From the NCBI GenBank assembly GCA_033439265.1, contig JAVTVX010000035.1, positions 11,124,001 to 11,188,000 on the forward strand: a DNA stretch of 64,000 bases, read 5' to 3'. The position numbers were made by a program, and so were the translations under genes. The stretch's first letter is position 1. Each line of letters begins with the position of its first letter. This DNA is from Dillenia suffruticosa (Eukaryota > Streptophyta > Magnoliopsida > Dilleniales > Dilleniaceae). Shown piece by piece: positions 11,686-24,758 of the stretch. Below the pieces are notes generated by a model that worked only from the letters and a program-made list of their open reading frames with translations, was not told the origin of the DNA and did no database searches.

Positions 11686-11689
11686 AAGA

Positions 11690-13496
11690 ACCAACGACTG
11701 CCACTCCACAATGTGTTGGTTCTTTTTTTTTTTTTCTTTTTACCTCACTCCTTATTAATTTTTCATTTTTGATATATTTGAATGATATCATTGAATTATT
11801 TTTTATTAATATTAATAAAATTTGAAATTAAGGATTTTAAATAGAAAATAATAACATAATAATAAATCGATTAAAATAATTAAATAATTAAAATAATATA
11901 ATATTAAATTAGACATCATAAAAGAAATTAAATAATTAAAAGAAAGAAAACAAATCTAGTGACTTAGTTGAATATCATTTTTTTCTTTAGTACGTAAATA
12001 ACATCAAATAGAAAGAAAAATATGCTCAATGGACCGACGAACGATCAAACCATATGTGATCCGAGGCAACTAAACCGTAGGTTAACTCTAGCATAATAAA
12101 CCTAAGACGTCAGCAACGTAGAATAGAGTTGATGCAGTCAATGGTATGTCTTACTTGATTTAGTTTCGAAATTAAGGCATACATCAAAAGTGTAAACCTA
12201 AGTAGTAAAGGGGAATAAGCAAAATTATGAACTATTAAAATTGATGTATATGAACAATGAATTTCTCTTCAAAGTTTTACCATCTCAAAGTATATTAAAC
12301 CTCAAAATAATTAATTTCTGTTTTCGAAAGTGTATGATTAATGTCTACAATTCAAAGTCAATTATGAGTTTCTAATGACGATATAAATCACAAGTTAGAG
12401 AGAGAGAGAGATACAGGGGAAGATGACGGAAAGCGGGGAGAGTCTTGGAAGATGAGAGATTGGAGATGTTTTTTAAGCATTTCAAGCCAATACCTTACTT
12501 TTAGTGGGTTTTTTTTTAATATTAAAAATTTTGTCTTCAAAATTAAATTTATGAGTTAAAAAAATCAAATTAAGTGTCATATATGTTAGTTTTTTCATTT
12601 TTATTTGTCAAAAGTTACTTAATATTTAAATTATTTAAATAAACAGCTTATTATTTACATTAAAATGACTTATTTGTATCCTAAAAAGCTAAGTGGGGTG
12701 GGGTTAGACACGAACCTCCAGAGGAGATGGCATGTCCCCATGACAAGAAGGTCGCTAGCTAGTATTCACCATTTGGGATGAAAGACCAACTGCAGCCACC
12801 AAGCTCATTTACATGGAAAAACAAAAGAAAAATCAATTTCTAATCTCTGACTTTCTAATAAAAATATAATGACAAAATAAAAAATAAAGTCTTCTCTGGT
12901 GATGGAGTTACACCAGTGGTGGAGCATCAAATTGAGTCAACCAAATAATATGACCTTGTATCAAAAGGGTGAGGGTAAAAGGAAAAGATTATAAACTAAC
13001 ATGAAGCAACGAAAGTGAGAAACTAATTTTATACAAGAACAATATACAAAATACTACCATATAAACTATATAAATACAAGATATAGAACAAATTTAATAT
13101 AAATCTCTATAACTACCTAGAATCCCACAACTATGTTTCAAATACCACACATTTATAATAACCTAAAACCCATAAAGTGGTGGGAACTGGGCTGTACAAT
13201 GGCTATATAATTTTCCTGTCTCCCAAGCATGACACATGAATGCCAAACAAACCATTTGAAACAAATATTGTTGACACTCTTGATGTAAGTTTTTTTTTGG
13301 GGGTGGGTTTTAGTCACAAGGACATTGTTGGATAGGAGGCCATGAATCTACTGCTAGACTTTCCAAATGAACATCTCAGGCTGACAATGTTGAGTCTCTC
13401 TCTTAGTTGAAAGGTGGTTTTGGGTCTTCCTCAAATTCTAACCCCATTTTCAGAGAACAGAACCGATTTGTATTGTAAATTATACTTTTCACTTGA
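11690..13496. other. Intergenic sequence, no gene recognised
   Basis: AT-rich to about 12660 with a GA microsatellite near 12398-12412. It becomes more mixed from 12690. The part from about 13100 to 13496 lies directly downstream (on the minus strand) of the orphan exon and could be its 3' UTR, but no clear polyadenylation site can be chosen. Confidence 0.35.
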
Positions 13497-13610
13497 CTAA
13501 AGAAAGTAAGTCAACTGTTGCCTTTTCCATGAACCTCGTTCTCCATACAAATCATTCCATTGCTTTAGCTTACTCATAACAGATCCCTCCGTGGCAAAGC
13601 TTGCAGCAAC
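13497..13610 (-). CDS. Orphan terminal exon of an unidentified host gene
   Basis: On the minus strand, a candidate splice acceptor (AACCAG, then GTTGCTGC) opens a 37-codon frame ending in TAG at 13499-13497. The peptide begins VAASFATEGSVMSKLKQWN, continues LYGERGSWKRQQ and ends LTYFL. Its composition (charged, aromatic, no low complexity) is unlike the surrounding AT-rich sequence, and frame and acceptor agree in phase 0. I do not recognise the family. Upstream on the minus strand (13611-14009) is intron-like sequence and then a retrotransposon fragment, so earlier exons are lost, lie beyond the insertions, or the piece is a pseudogene fragment. The call rests on codon content and splice context only. 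Confidence 0.45.
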   Translation of the reverse strand, partial: VAASFATEGSVMSKLKQWNDLYGERGSWKRQQLTYFL

Positions 13611-14009
13611 CTGGTTCATTGAAATTACAGTTTTAGTTGAAATTTTGAAGGAAGAACCATAACACATGGATATTAAGGTTCAATTTTGTTCTAAAAATAA
13701 TTAATTTAGAAATCTTCAAATTCTAATCTGGATTATAAGTTCTTAAGAATCGCTCTCAAATCAACAAATCTAGGAAAGGATAACAAATCTGGGACCCTAA
13801 AGAGCTGATAAATTTCAGAGTTCCCAGTGTAACCTCTTATGGTACTTGTCCTCTACAAATTTCAAAAGAATAGCATCCATGCTTGAAATTTATAGGACAC
13901 TAAGAGTACAAGTTCTAACTTACATTTACAAGTCTGATATTCAATGCGCAAAACCAATAGACCTCTAACAAAAGATAGTGCAATCTACAAAAGATAGCGC
14001 AAAACCAAT
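13611..14009. other. Intron-like or intergenic sequence
   Basis: No open frame or repeat ends recognised. A short near-duplicate occurs around 13950-14010, where AAAAGATAG(T/C)GCAA and CAAAACCAATAG appear twice. If 13497-13610 is a true exon, this would be the 5'-adjacent intron. Confidence 0.3.
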
Positions 14010-15030
14010 AGCATCCATGGTAGGTTTGCCATATATTTCGAGCTGTATGATGTCATCTAGGTAATTGTGGACCATCTCATTAAGTCGGCTTACTTTTTGC
14101 TGATTTGGAGCTTTTATCCCTTGGAGCAGTTAGCCAAGTTGTACATCAACGAGATTGTGAGACTTCATGGTATCCTAGTGTCTATTATATTGGACCATAA
14201 TCCTCGATTCACTTCTGATTTTAGCCTAAGTTGCAAGTTGCCTTGGGGACCAATTTAAAATTTAGTAAAGCCTTTCATCCCCAGACAGAAAGACAGTCCG
14301 AGCATACTATTCAGATCTTAGAAGACATGCTCAGAGCATATGTTATAGATTTCCAAGATAGTTGGGATCGACATCTCTCATTGATTGAATTTGCGTATAA
14401 CAATAGCTATCAAGCTAGTATTGGGATGTTACCCTATGAAACTCTCTATGGAAGGAAGTGCCAGACTCCATTATGTTGGGAAGAGGTTGGTGAGAGGAAA
14501 ATTAAAAGCATAGAGTTGATTGAGACCACCAAGGAAAAGGTAAGAATGATTTGGATAAGAATGAAGGCAGTTCAAGATCAATAAAAAAGTTATGCCAATA
14601 AGAGGAGAAGACCCTTAGAATTTGAAATAAGAGATTGTGTTTTTGAAGATTTCTCTTTAGAAGGGCATAATCTGGTTTCAGAAATGGGGAAAATTGAACT
14701 CTCGTTATATTAGTCCCGTCAACATCCTTGAAAGGATTGTAAAGGCGGCTTACTGGCTTGAATTGTCATCAGAGTTACAAAGGATCCACAATATTTTTCA
14801 TGTTTCAACATTGAAGAAATAGTTGTCGGATTCGTTACATGTGCTAGAAACTTCTCCGGTAGAGTTGAATCAAGACTTGAGTTTTAAGGTACAACCAGTA
14901 AAGATTCTTGATTGACAACTCAAGCAACCGAGGAGTAAACAAATCCCCATAGTCAAGGTATTGTGGAAAGGCAACCAAGTAGAAGAGGAAACTTAGGAGA
15001 CCGAAGAATCGATACGAAAATAATACCCCC
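14010..15030 (+). pseudogene. Ty3/gypsy chromovirus integrase C-terminal part and chromodomain, degenerate
   Basis: Plus-strand remnant of a Tekay/Del-like chromovirus polyprotein. It starts in the integrase core (VGLP, then IVDHLIKSAYF), continues through KLYINEIVRLHG and the catalytic-region block QTERQSEHTIQILEDMLRAY, then IEFAYNNSYQASIG and the GRKCQTPLCWEEVGER block. It ends in a chromodomain (IPIVKVLWKGNQVEEET, then YPHLF). Frameshifts and stops are frequent. Protease, RT and RNase H are missing, so only the 3' half survives. It is followed by a polypurine tract and LTR in the right order. Integrase inserts the cDNA; the chromodomain is thought to guide insertion towards particular chromatin in this clade. 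Confidence 0.85.
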
Positions 15031-15093
15031 ACCTTTTTTATGTATAATTTTATTTTAAATTTCGAGAATGAAATTTCATTTTTAGGGGTTAAG

Positions 15094-17533
15094 TGTTGTA
15101 GTACCAAAAACAACAAAAAAAAACAAAAAAAAGAAAAAATATGGAGAAAAGTCAACCCAAACCCCACTTATTCTCTCTCCTCCACTTTCTTATCTCACTT
15201 TTCTCTCTCCGAAACACTCACCTCCTTTTCTTCTCTTCTCTTATCTACTCTCTCGCCCTCCCTTACTCTCCCTCTCACTTTCACAGCTCTCTTCCTCTCC
15301 CTTCACTATCATCTACGTAGTCGGACGCTACGACAATCATTGCTGGTTACTATAGTGACCCTCGCCTAACGTCCTTATTGTTAAGCTACTGCTGAGAGTT
15401 CTCTCTCCACGTCGTTTTAACGTATGTGGGGTTCTCTCAAAATTTCTTAAATTTCTCTGATTCATTCATGTTTTTCTCTTAGGCCCAGCCAATTTTCACA
15501 ATCAGTGATATTTTTAGATGCTTTTCCATGCATCAATTTCATCCAATGAAGCTAATGTTTTATCCTCCCATTTTTATTAACCGAGACACCCTAGGTAAGT
15601 GGGCATTTTAATCCCTTGCGTAACCTTTTGTCTTCTCTATGTTTTTGAGACCTTGAGGGATGGTAGAAATAGTGCACATTATTGGTATTAAGTTTAGACT
15701 AGTACTATGATATTTTGGTACTAAAGTGTGTACATCTTTTCCGTTTTGAATGAACATTGGGAAAATTGTTGTTAGAGTATGCTTTTCTAGTGTCGAGAGG
15801 AGTATTCCTTTCATAACCTATTGTGGCTATGTGGCTTTGTGTAGATTAAGTTAAAGAAATTCCAATTTTGGATGCAATATAGTCAATCTTTTAATTTTTT
15901 TTTTTATAATTGAGATGTTTGCATAATGCACTTTTCCCAAGTAACATTTGTTTGTTTGACATTATACTCTGCTAAACAAAAAAAAAAAGGAATTTTTAGC
16001 ATTGAAAGGTTCATGTATATGTCTTCAAGAAGATGCATATTTGTGTCGAGCAACCTGCTTTTGCATAATTTAAGTTGTATAGATTTTGGTTATAATAACA
16101 ATAAGATATGTCTCATATACATATTGATAGAGTCTCAATTACATTTGTGGAATGAATGGGATGAGAATTTAAGAGTTGCTTCTGAACGTGGTTATGAGTG
16201 GGATTGGTGCTCAATGTCTTTGGTTAAGGCATTCAAAATCAAATGAGTTATTGGATTTTGTTTGGTTTGGAATTCGGAGTGACTATCCTTCCAAGAGATG
16301 AGTGGACAGACTGTGGTGCCTTTAAATAAAAACATGGTTTTTAAATTATTTTATAAATGATTTTAAATGATTTTCTTTAAAATGGATTTTTTATATGCGT
16401 TTTGTGATTGTGGGATGTTCCAAAATGGGAGTTTAAAATATGTATGTATCCAATATATTTATGAATGAATTTGTGTCATATTTTGTTAAAAATTGTATTC
16501 TTGAATATTACGATATTGTTTAATAACCTATTTGTTCAAATCATGACAAATTGAATGAGATTGAGATATTTGTGAAATGATGGTGCTTGTGATGTAAATG
16601 GTTATATTCATTGCCTTCACGGAGTGACCCGACAAGGTACCGTGATTAGGGGTTATTGTCAAAGGATAGTAGACGCGACCTCGTGTGCTCCTGTCATATT
16701 ATCCGGTTGCATTACAAGATACGAGTCAATGCTAAGGAAGGGGAAAGTAGTGTTATTAAATAAATGGATCGAAAATCCCTTGGCAGGTTTGCACCTAAGT
16801 TTGGCAAAACTCGAGGTAGAAGTGTTTTCATTAGGGAGATCCCCTAATCTTTGGTAAATATAAAAACTTGTGGATGCATCTAACTTTTAAATTTTTTGAA
16901 TTATTTGAAACTACTTACAAATTGATGAATTGTTTGAAATTGTGATTTTGACATTTCCACACTCACCCCTCATTCACTGTCACAACTATGCCATTGCACT
17001 CTACTCACTGAGTACTTTTTTATACTCACTATTTTTTCTTTCATTTTCAGAGGAAGCTTTGGTATGGAGACCTAGCTAATCCTAGTGCCAGATTTTGCCA
17101 AGCCCGAGTTAATTTTTAAGGAGCATCCTACTTCAGGTACTAGATCTTACTTGGGTTCAGATTTTAGGGAAATTATTGGACCTATAAGAAAAGTGTATAT
17201 ATTTATGTATTTTTTGGAATTATAATTAAAACTTCATTTTGTCAACCCTTTTGGATTAAAAGATTTAAAACAAACGTTTTATGTTTTCTATCATTGGATT
17301 TTGTTTGAATTTGTAGAAATTTTATTGGATGTAGAATGGTCAGATTGACCTTATACATGCCTTCTGAGATAGGGATAGACTGAGTGGGTCTTTTGGATTT
17401 TGTTGAGTTGTTTTGAAAATTGATGGATATTGATGAATGTCTTATGCTACCTTGGTGTATGAGTAGGGTTTATCCGTGTTTTGAGGTGATGTGGTAGTTG
17501 TTGTGTATCTGATTTGAGAGTCGGGGCATGAGA
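15094..17533 (+). repeat. 3' LTR of the truncated gypsy element
   Basis: It begins TGTTGTAGTACC just after the polypurine-like TTTTTAGGGGTTAAG (about 15080-15093). I place the end at GTCGGGGCATGAGA, which matches the CGGGGCGTGACA end of the other gypsy LTRs here except for a worn terminus. Length would be about 2440 bp. A CT-rich tract (15165-15300) and the 'CTCACTGAGTA' block near 17005 recur in the other LTRs. The 3' boundary is inferred, and no target-site duplication can be tested. Confidence 0.6.
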
Positions 17534-18321
17534 TAAGAAGTACCGTTCTTTAGCTCAAACCATTAGAAATCAGGTCATTGAGTTCAGGTTAATAAAAAAA
17601 TTGGGTCGGTTGAATAATTACACCCAAATAAAAATTTGGGTTAATGGTTTGGGTTGAAAAATAAATATTTTTATTTGGGCCCGCCTCAAACCCGATTAAC
17701 ATAAAACATAAAATACCCGATTAAAAAAAAGATTTTCACTTTTGGAATAAAAACATAAAAATAGCCTATTTTTACTCTTTAGGGTTTCATTTCACTTTCC
17801 TATCTTCACGTTCACTTCACGTGCGTCACTGCTTCTCCTTTCGTTCCCTAAAATGTCGATCCTTACTGCTTGAATCGAGAGGGAGAGAGAGATAAGAACA
17901 AGAAGAAGAAGAAGATCAAGAACAAGAAGAAGAAACAAGGGTTGTTCTTACGTTAAACCATCATTTTTTCTTTAACTCTGTTGCTTCAGTTCCCCCCTCC
18001 CGATCTGGTTCCTAAGCTACCAAGAGGTGAGAAGAAACAGGATTTGTTCATCTGCCTATCCAATTTTTTAACTCCTCAAAAGTTTCCCTTTTTTCCTAAG
18101 CCTACGTCCATATAAGTATGAATACGAAGTCCAATTTTCACAAATCCAGTTTTTAACAAGTTTACTTTTTTCTCAGATCCATTTTTTTTCCCTTTTTTCT
18201 TCCTCAATTTTGTTTTTTTTTTGAAACAAGATTCCTCCTCAATTTTCTCATATCCTTAAGTTAACCCTTTTTTTTAAACAAGGTTCCTCCTCAATTTGAC
18301 CTGAATAATGAACACAAACAC
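17534..18321 (+). other. Leader-like sequence, possibly a host 5' UTR remnant
   Basis: 17580-17720 contains TTGGGT/ACCCAA and GGGCCCG words of unknown origin. 17775-18060 looks like a plant gene leader: AGGGTTTCATTTC, a short purine (AAGAAG)n tract near 17900-17930, and pyrimidine-rich stretches. No coding exon follows before the gypsy LTR at 18322, so any downstream gene is displaced or absent. Confidence 0.3.
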
Positions 18322-21248
18322 TGTTACGCCCCGAACCGGGATCGTGAACAGCCGCTCGTTATCCTGAATGCCGGCCATATTTTTACAGAAAATTGGGCAG
18401 AATCTCCCCATATTTCGGAGGTCTCCCAAGTACACTTAATCCTGTATAAATCACAACCATCCTGTAAAATAATCAAATGGCCATCCCGGCCTCTCCAAAA
18501 TCAACCAATCCCATAGCCAACATCTAGAATAACGCAAGGTTATAAAAATTTCCAACAACCTAGCCACAGACCTCTACTGCCATGCCCCCGTCAAAGGCAT
18601 GGACAGCCACTAGTCGCCCCTCCTGTGATTTAGAAGTGACATCGAGCGATCTTAGAATACACTTCTAAGACATAACATATTCCAAAGTACATACGCAACG
18701 AATAAGAAATGCCTCAATATTATGCAATGACATGAGAGTTCCACAATTTAAATATCCATATTTATACAATCATTCCAGAATTTACACAAAAGTCGTTTAT
18801 TGATCTCAGAATACATATACATTACCAATACAAATTTTGCAGCAGAAATATATAATGACTTCTCAAATCCAAACCAGATCTCCCAATGATACCGAGCGTC
18901 CTAAAAGCAACGCTCCTTGTCAAGTATTATCTCTGAAATAAGAAGGAAAATGAGGGGTGAGTACCTAGGGAAGAATACTCAGTGAGTCAGTGGGTCAATG
19001 CAATCATCAAATATGAAGTGTCAAACTGGAGTGTCAAACCATAAGTATACGAATCATATTTCAAATTATCATGCTTTTCATTTCAACAATATATCATTAG
19101 CACGCATTTCAAGTCAAATATGTATCCAAAGAACTGTCACTAAAGTCACAGAGCTGCCAGTAGAGAATGTCCTGGCAAACGGCGACCTATGACAGGCACA
19201 CCGGATGTGTTATATGCAAATTTATTTAAAGTGCTCTCTATCCCCGCGTTGGCGACGAAACTCGTCCAGGTGCTAGACTTGGAGAGAGTATCCAAATCCT
19301 CCCCCTTTCGGGTTCAACCTGTCTAGTACCGTGTCGTTAATAAAAATCACGACAACTCATGGGATACCCCAGGCCTAGGCATATCCGAACGCCACCAAAG
19401 CGTCTCTCACGGTGTCCTTCGTAGTTACGGAACAATACATACCAAAGCTCTCAAGGCCAAATTCAAAATCGTATCAAAATGTGCCGAAATTAGGTTCACA
19501 AATCAAATGCAACATATAGCATATAATGGCACATTATACATTTCAACCACATTGATGCATAATTTCAATATTTCAACATAGTTTTGGATACTCTATCGGT
19601 TCACAAAAATCAATTTCAAAATCAGTCAAAACATTTCGAACACACTACAAATCATGTTCATTTATCAAATATTTTAAAACAGCGTTTACACATTAAAAAA
19701 AAGTATTGAAATAAATCTCACTCACTGTTTTGGAGAGGATAGCGCACTCCCCAATAAAACTACAATACGTAGAACAAGACTCCCCTTAATCGAATCACCA
19801 AGAAAGCCAACCTAATCAAATCATCACGATTTTCATCAAAATTTCGACTATTGTCAGGGTTTATCATTTTTCTTAAGTTCGTACAAAACCTAAATTCTTC
19901 AATTTATAAATATACACCAATGTCATCAATTTCATTCCAATTTTCAAGGTATCGACGTCTATTTTCATAATATAGACGTATTTTAATTTTATATATGCAG
20001 GAAAAATTATAATGAAAAGACTGCATAAATCCTTAAACTCAAATCCCAAATTCTGAATGTTTTTAAGCATTCGTCAAATCCACTCTAAGAGAAGCTTCAA
20101 GTCCGTATGATTCAATCATCCAGAATAGCTCAATTTGTATAAAATCCTATATTTGATCTAATTAATTTCATATAATGTTAAACAATGCATTTCAATCTAT
20201 TCTAACATTCATCCTAACATATGCAATACACTTTTAATCTAATTTACCCTAAATTCGTCTAAATAAATAGAGTGAATTAGAAATCCTCACGTAGGGTCCC
20301 TCGGGTTGCAGATCTAGCTTTTGTTCGCCCGTCAGATTAATTTAAAACCTATAATATTTTCAATTTTGAAACCACGTTAGCGACTAAATCAATTTCTAAC
20401 ACAAAACCATATCTAATACAACCGTTACCTGTAGTGAAGGATTTCTGCGAGGATGGCAGATGGCTCTCAAAAGAGAAAGCCGGTCGTGGACTCGCGGGCC
20501 GGTGGGCTGGCGTGCTGGCGGGCTGGCCCGCTGGTGGGCTCGCGGGTCAGCAGGCCGTAGTGGGCTCGCGGGCTGTGTGCTCGCGGTTGGGGCACGTGGG
20601 CTGGCGTGCTTACGGGCTAGAGCTCGCGCTCGCTAGCTGGAGCGCTTGTGGGTTGGAGTGCACGCTCGTACAGGGTAGCTCGTCCAGGGGTATGCTGGCT
20701 CATGCAGGGGCATGCTGGCTCGTGCAGGGGCATGCTGGCTCGTCCAGGGGTACGCAGTGCGCGCTCGTGCTCGGGAGAGCACGCAGTGCTCTGCGCTGTT
20801 ACGCGCTCTGGCGCTGTCGCACCCTGGTGCGCTAGCCGTGGTGGCCCGCGACAGAAGTGTGCGGCGGAGGAGACCGAGAGGGAGATTGCGAGAGAGAGTG
20901 AACAGTGGAGAGAGAGAGAAACTAAGAGGGAAGGATAGAGAGAGAGAAGATGGTGGTGGTTGCTCGCAGTGGAGAGAGATGGCGGGGCGAGCAGCGATCG
21001 CAACGAAGGAAGAAGGCGGCCGTGGAAGGTGAAGGGTCAGGGAGAGAGAAAGAGAAAGAGAGAGAGAGGGAGAGAGAGAGAGAGATTAAGGCTTTTAGCC
21101 CTAATCTGACAAGGGGGAGGGAATGCCGTGTTTCAGGCCGAAACGCGACGTTTCCTCTTTCTTTTTTTTTTCTTTTTTTTTTAACAAAAAATGAATATAT
21201 ATTTCAAAACCAATATATATTGTTCGGGGACCGAGTGTCGGTGTTATA
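18322..21248 (-). repeat. 3' LTR of element A
   Basis: Runs from TGTTACGCCCCGAACCGGG (outer end on the plus strand) to GGTGTTATA (worn form of GGTGTTACA) next to the polypurine tract. The part at 20480-20840 is GC-rich with GGGCTCGCGGG-type repeats and several 21-22 bp tandem units containing GGGGCATGCTGGCTCGT (20690-20755). A GA tract lies at about 20875-21086. Open frames in this GC-rich tract (20434-21032) are by-products of composition. Confidence 0.85.
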
Positions 21249-21270
21249 TTTTCTAACCTCCTAAAAATAA
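21249..21270 (-). promoter_or_regulatory. Polypurine tract of element A
   Basis: On the minus strand ATTTTTAGGAGGTTAGAAAA immediately precedes the LTR start. This is the expected site for plus-strand DNA priming and matches ATTTTTAGGGGGTTAGAAAA at 33781-33800. Confidence 0.75.
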
Positions 21271-21296
21271 GTTTCGTTCTTAAAACTAAAAGAAGG

Positions 21297-24200
21297 CTAA
21301 ACAGTAAACAACTAGGGGTGCTGTCTCCTCATAGTCTCTTCGAGCTCCCAAGTCTCTTCCTCGACCTGATCGCTGCGCCAAAGCACTCGGACAAGAGATA
21401 CCTCCCTGTTCTGTAGCTGCCGGATCTGCTGGTAAAGTATGGCCACCGGCTCAACAGGTAGGCTCAAGTCCCCTTATACCTCTACTGGCGGAGGCTCAAA
21501 AATATGCGAAGGATCTGGGATGTACTTCCTCAACACTAATACATGGAAGATATCATGGATTCGAGATAACTCGTCTGGTAACTCTAGTTTGTATGCCACG
21601 CTCCCAATCCTACTAAGGATACGAAACGGGCCAATATACCTGGGGCTCAACTTGCCTCGCTGCTGATATCGAATGAGTCCTTTCAAGGGAGAAATCCTCA
21701 AAAATACCATATTACTCACCTCAAACTCTAAGGGCTGGCGTCTCCGATCTGCATATGCCCTCTGTCTGTCTTGAGCGGCTTTCAACTGCTTGCGGACCAC
21801 CCTGACCTTTTCCTTAGTTTCCTTGACTAACTTAACATTGGTAAGGCGCCTTTCGCCTACCTTATCCCAGCACAACGGGGTACGACACTTTCTGCTATAA
21901 AGTACCTCATAGGGTAGCATGCCGATACTGGCTTGATAACTATTATTATATGCAAACTCCACAAACAGTAAATGCCTGTCCCAATTACCCCAAAAATCCA
22001 TAACACAAGCTCGAGGCAAATCCTCGAGCATCTGAATGGTCCTCTTTGATTAACCATCTGTCTGTAGGTGATATGCTGTGCTAAAACTGAGCTGTGTACC
22101 CAAAACTTCCTGCAGCTTGGGCCAAAATCGAGAAGTGAACCTCGGATCTCTATCCGAGACTATGGACAGTGGAACTCCATGCAGTCTGACTATCTCGTCA
22201 ATATATAGACGTGCCAATGTCTCTAGTAGAGAGTCGCTGTGCATCGGGATGAAATGGGCAGACTTGGTGAGTCGATTGACTACTACCGAAATGGCATCAT
22301 ATCTGGCCTGAGTCCATGGTAATCCCATAATAAAGTCTATAGTCACATGTTCCCACTCCCTTACGGGAATGGGAAGAGGCTGTAGTAAACCCGCTGGCCT
22401 CTTATACTCAGCCTTCACCTGCTGACAGACTAAACATTTAGTTACAAACTCCGTAATGTCCCTTTTCATACCTGGTCACCAATAGCTGCCCCGAATAGTT
22501 CGATACATCTTTGTACTACCCGGGTGTAAGGTATAGGCAAAGGAGTGTGCCTCCTCTAATATGGACCTGTAGAGACCCTCATCGGCTGGTATAGCTACTC
22601 TATCTCGATAAGTCAGAAGTCCATCACTATGGACTCTTAAATCATCTATATCACCTCTACGGGCTCTCTCAGTAAGAGCCTGGAGCTCGGTATCAGTACC
22701 CTGAAGCTCCCTAATACGGTCCAATAGTGTCGGCTTGACCTCAAATTTGGCTAGTAAGGTGCCCTGATCATCACTAGCCAATCTGACTCCCAAATCCCGG
22801 AGTCCCATCAAACAAGTGAGGTATGTCGTATTGTTCTCTTGAGACAATGAAGCTGATTTCTGGCTCAAGGCATCAGCAACCACATTGGCCTTACCCGAAT
22901 GATAATTAATGACAAGATCATAATCTTTGAGGAGTTCCAACCATCTACTCTGTCTTAGGTTAAGTTCTCGCTGGGTGAATAAATACTTTAGACTTTTATG
23001 ACCAGTATATACCCGGCAAGTCACCCCATACAAGTAATGGCGCCATATCTTCAATGTAAAGACTATGGCCGCAAGCTCCAGATCGTGTGTCGGATAATTC
23101 ACCTCATGTTTCTTCAACTGTCTAGAGGCATAGGCGATCACCTGACCATTTTGCATCAAAACACAACCCAACCCCTATCGGCTAGCATCACTGTACACTG
23201 TGTACTCCCAACTACTGGTGGGAAGTGCCAAAATCGGAGCTGTAGTCAACCGTTGTTTGAGCTCCTGAAAAACTCACCTCACATCGGTTATCACATACAA
23301 ACTTGACACCTTTTCGCGTCAATCTACACAATAGAGCAATTATCCGGGAAAACCCCTCAACAAATCTACGGTAATACCCAGCTAGACCAAAAAACCTCCT
23401 GATCTCAGTCACTGTCTGCGGCTGCTCCCATCTCGTAATGGCATCGACCTTCTGTGGATCGACAAAAATCCCTTCCGCAAAAACGACTTGCCCAAAAAAT
23501 CCAACCTGTCTTAGCCAAAATTCAAATTTTGTGAATTTGGCATATAGCTACTCATCGCGGAGGATCTATAAAACGATGCGAAGATACTGAACATGATCCT
23601 CGTCACTCCGCGAATATACCAGTATATCGTCTATAAAGACTATGACAAACTGATTTAGATAGTCGTGAAAGACTTTGTTCATCAAGTCCATGAATGCAAC
23701 AGGGGAATTAACCAGTCCAAACGGCATGACTAGAAATTCGTAATGCCCGTATCGAATGCGAAAAGCTGTCTTTGGCACATCTTGACACCTAATCCGCAAC
23801 TGATGATATCCCGATCAAAGATCAATTTTCGAGAAAACTCGGGCACCTTGCAATTGATCAAACAAATCATCTATGCGAGGCAGCGGATATCTGTTTTTTA
23901 TAGTCACCCTATTAAGCTGCCTGTAATCCACACACAATCTCAGTGAGCCGTCCTTCTTCTTTACAAACAGCACTAGAGTGCCCCAAGGCGACGTGCAAGG
24001 ACGGATAAACCCCTTATCCAGCAACTCCTACAGCTAGACCTTGAGCTCTTTAAGCTCAGCCGGCGCCATCCTGTATGGCGGCATAGAGATAGGGCTAGTC
24101 CCGGGAGCTAAATCGATCTCAAAGTCAAACTCCCGAACCGGTGGTAATTGGGGTAGCTTCTCGGGAAAAATATTAGGAAAGTCCTGTACCACTAGAACAT

Positions 24201-24680
24201 CCTCGAGTCTCGGTCCCTAAGCAGTAGTGTCTATGATGTGAGCCAGGTATGCCGCACACCTACTGCGAATCATGCGTTTGGCCTCCAAAACTGAAATGAT
24301 ACAGCGGGGTAAAACCCGCCTCTCGCCCTCAAAAATCAACACTGGCTGATCAGGTCTTCGAAACTTCACTTGCTTCTTAAAGCAGTCAACTGAAACCCGA
24401 TGCATATGTAGCCAATCCATCCCCAAGATGGCATCAAAATCAGTCATGGCTAGAGGGATTAGATCTGCCTTCAGCACTGTATCATCAACTTTGATCTCAC
24501 ATTCTCTATATACTGTGCCGCACACAATCTGCTCACCCAGAGGAGTAATGACCAATAGCTGCTCGTCCAAAGGTGAGAGCGGCCTGTCAGAATGTTGGAA
24601 GAATTGATCGCTTACATACGAATAGTTAGATCTCGTGTCAATAAGGATACGAGTATTTATTCCGAAGATAGGTAGATTAC
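21297..24680 (-). pseudogene. Element A pol: protease-RT-RNase H-integrase-chromodomain, broken
   Basis: Minus-strand pol of a chromovirus. Protease: LIDTRSNYSYVS near 24640, where the active-site DTG is changed to [22 protein letters not shown], then [20 protein letters not shown] and the catalytic FIDDILVYS near 23630. RNase [20 protein letters not shown] through VVADALSQ. Integrase: zinc-binding part with [14 protein letters not shown], core IDFIMGLP and [11 protein letters not shown], then [10 protein letters not shown]. The C-terminus is a chromodomain with SLVRVLWRSDQVEEETWE and a terminal LFTV. In-frame stops and small frameshifts separate the pieces, including a stop between HLQTDG and SKRTIQ and another before the chromodomain end. 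It cannot give a full polyprotein, although many blocks are well kept. Confidence 0.9.
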
Positions 24681-24727
24681 CTATCATTGAACAAAATGCA
24701 CATAGACTTAGAATAATTTCAAACTTG

Positions 24728-24758
<31 letters not shown>

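Noticed and set aside
12690-12775. Possible SINE head (GGAGGTTCGTGTC on the minus strand)
   Set aside because: The B box has a mismatch at a key base and no convincing A box lies at the right distance.
17580-17720. Possible terminal repeats of a DNA element (TTGGGT/ACCCAA words)
   Set aside because: No consistent inverted ends or target duplication could be found.
20434-21264. Overlapping open frames up to 133 codons
   Set aside because: Composition artefacts of the GC-rich and GA-rich part of element A's LTR.
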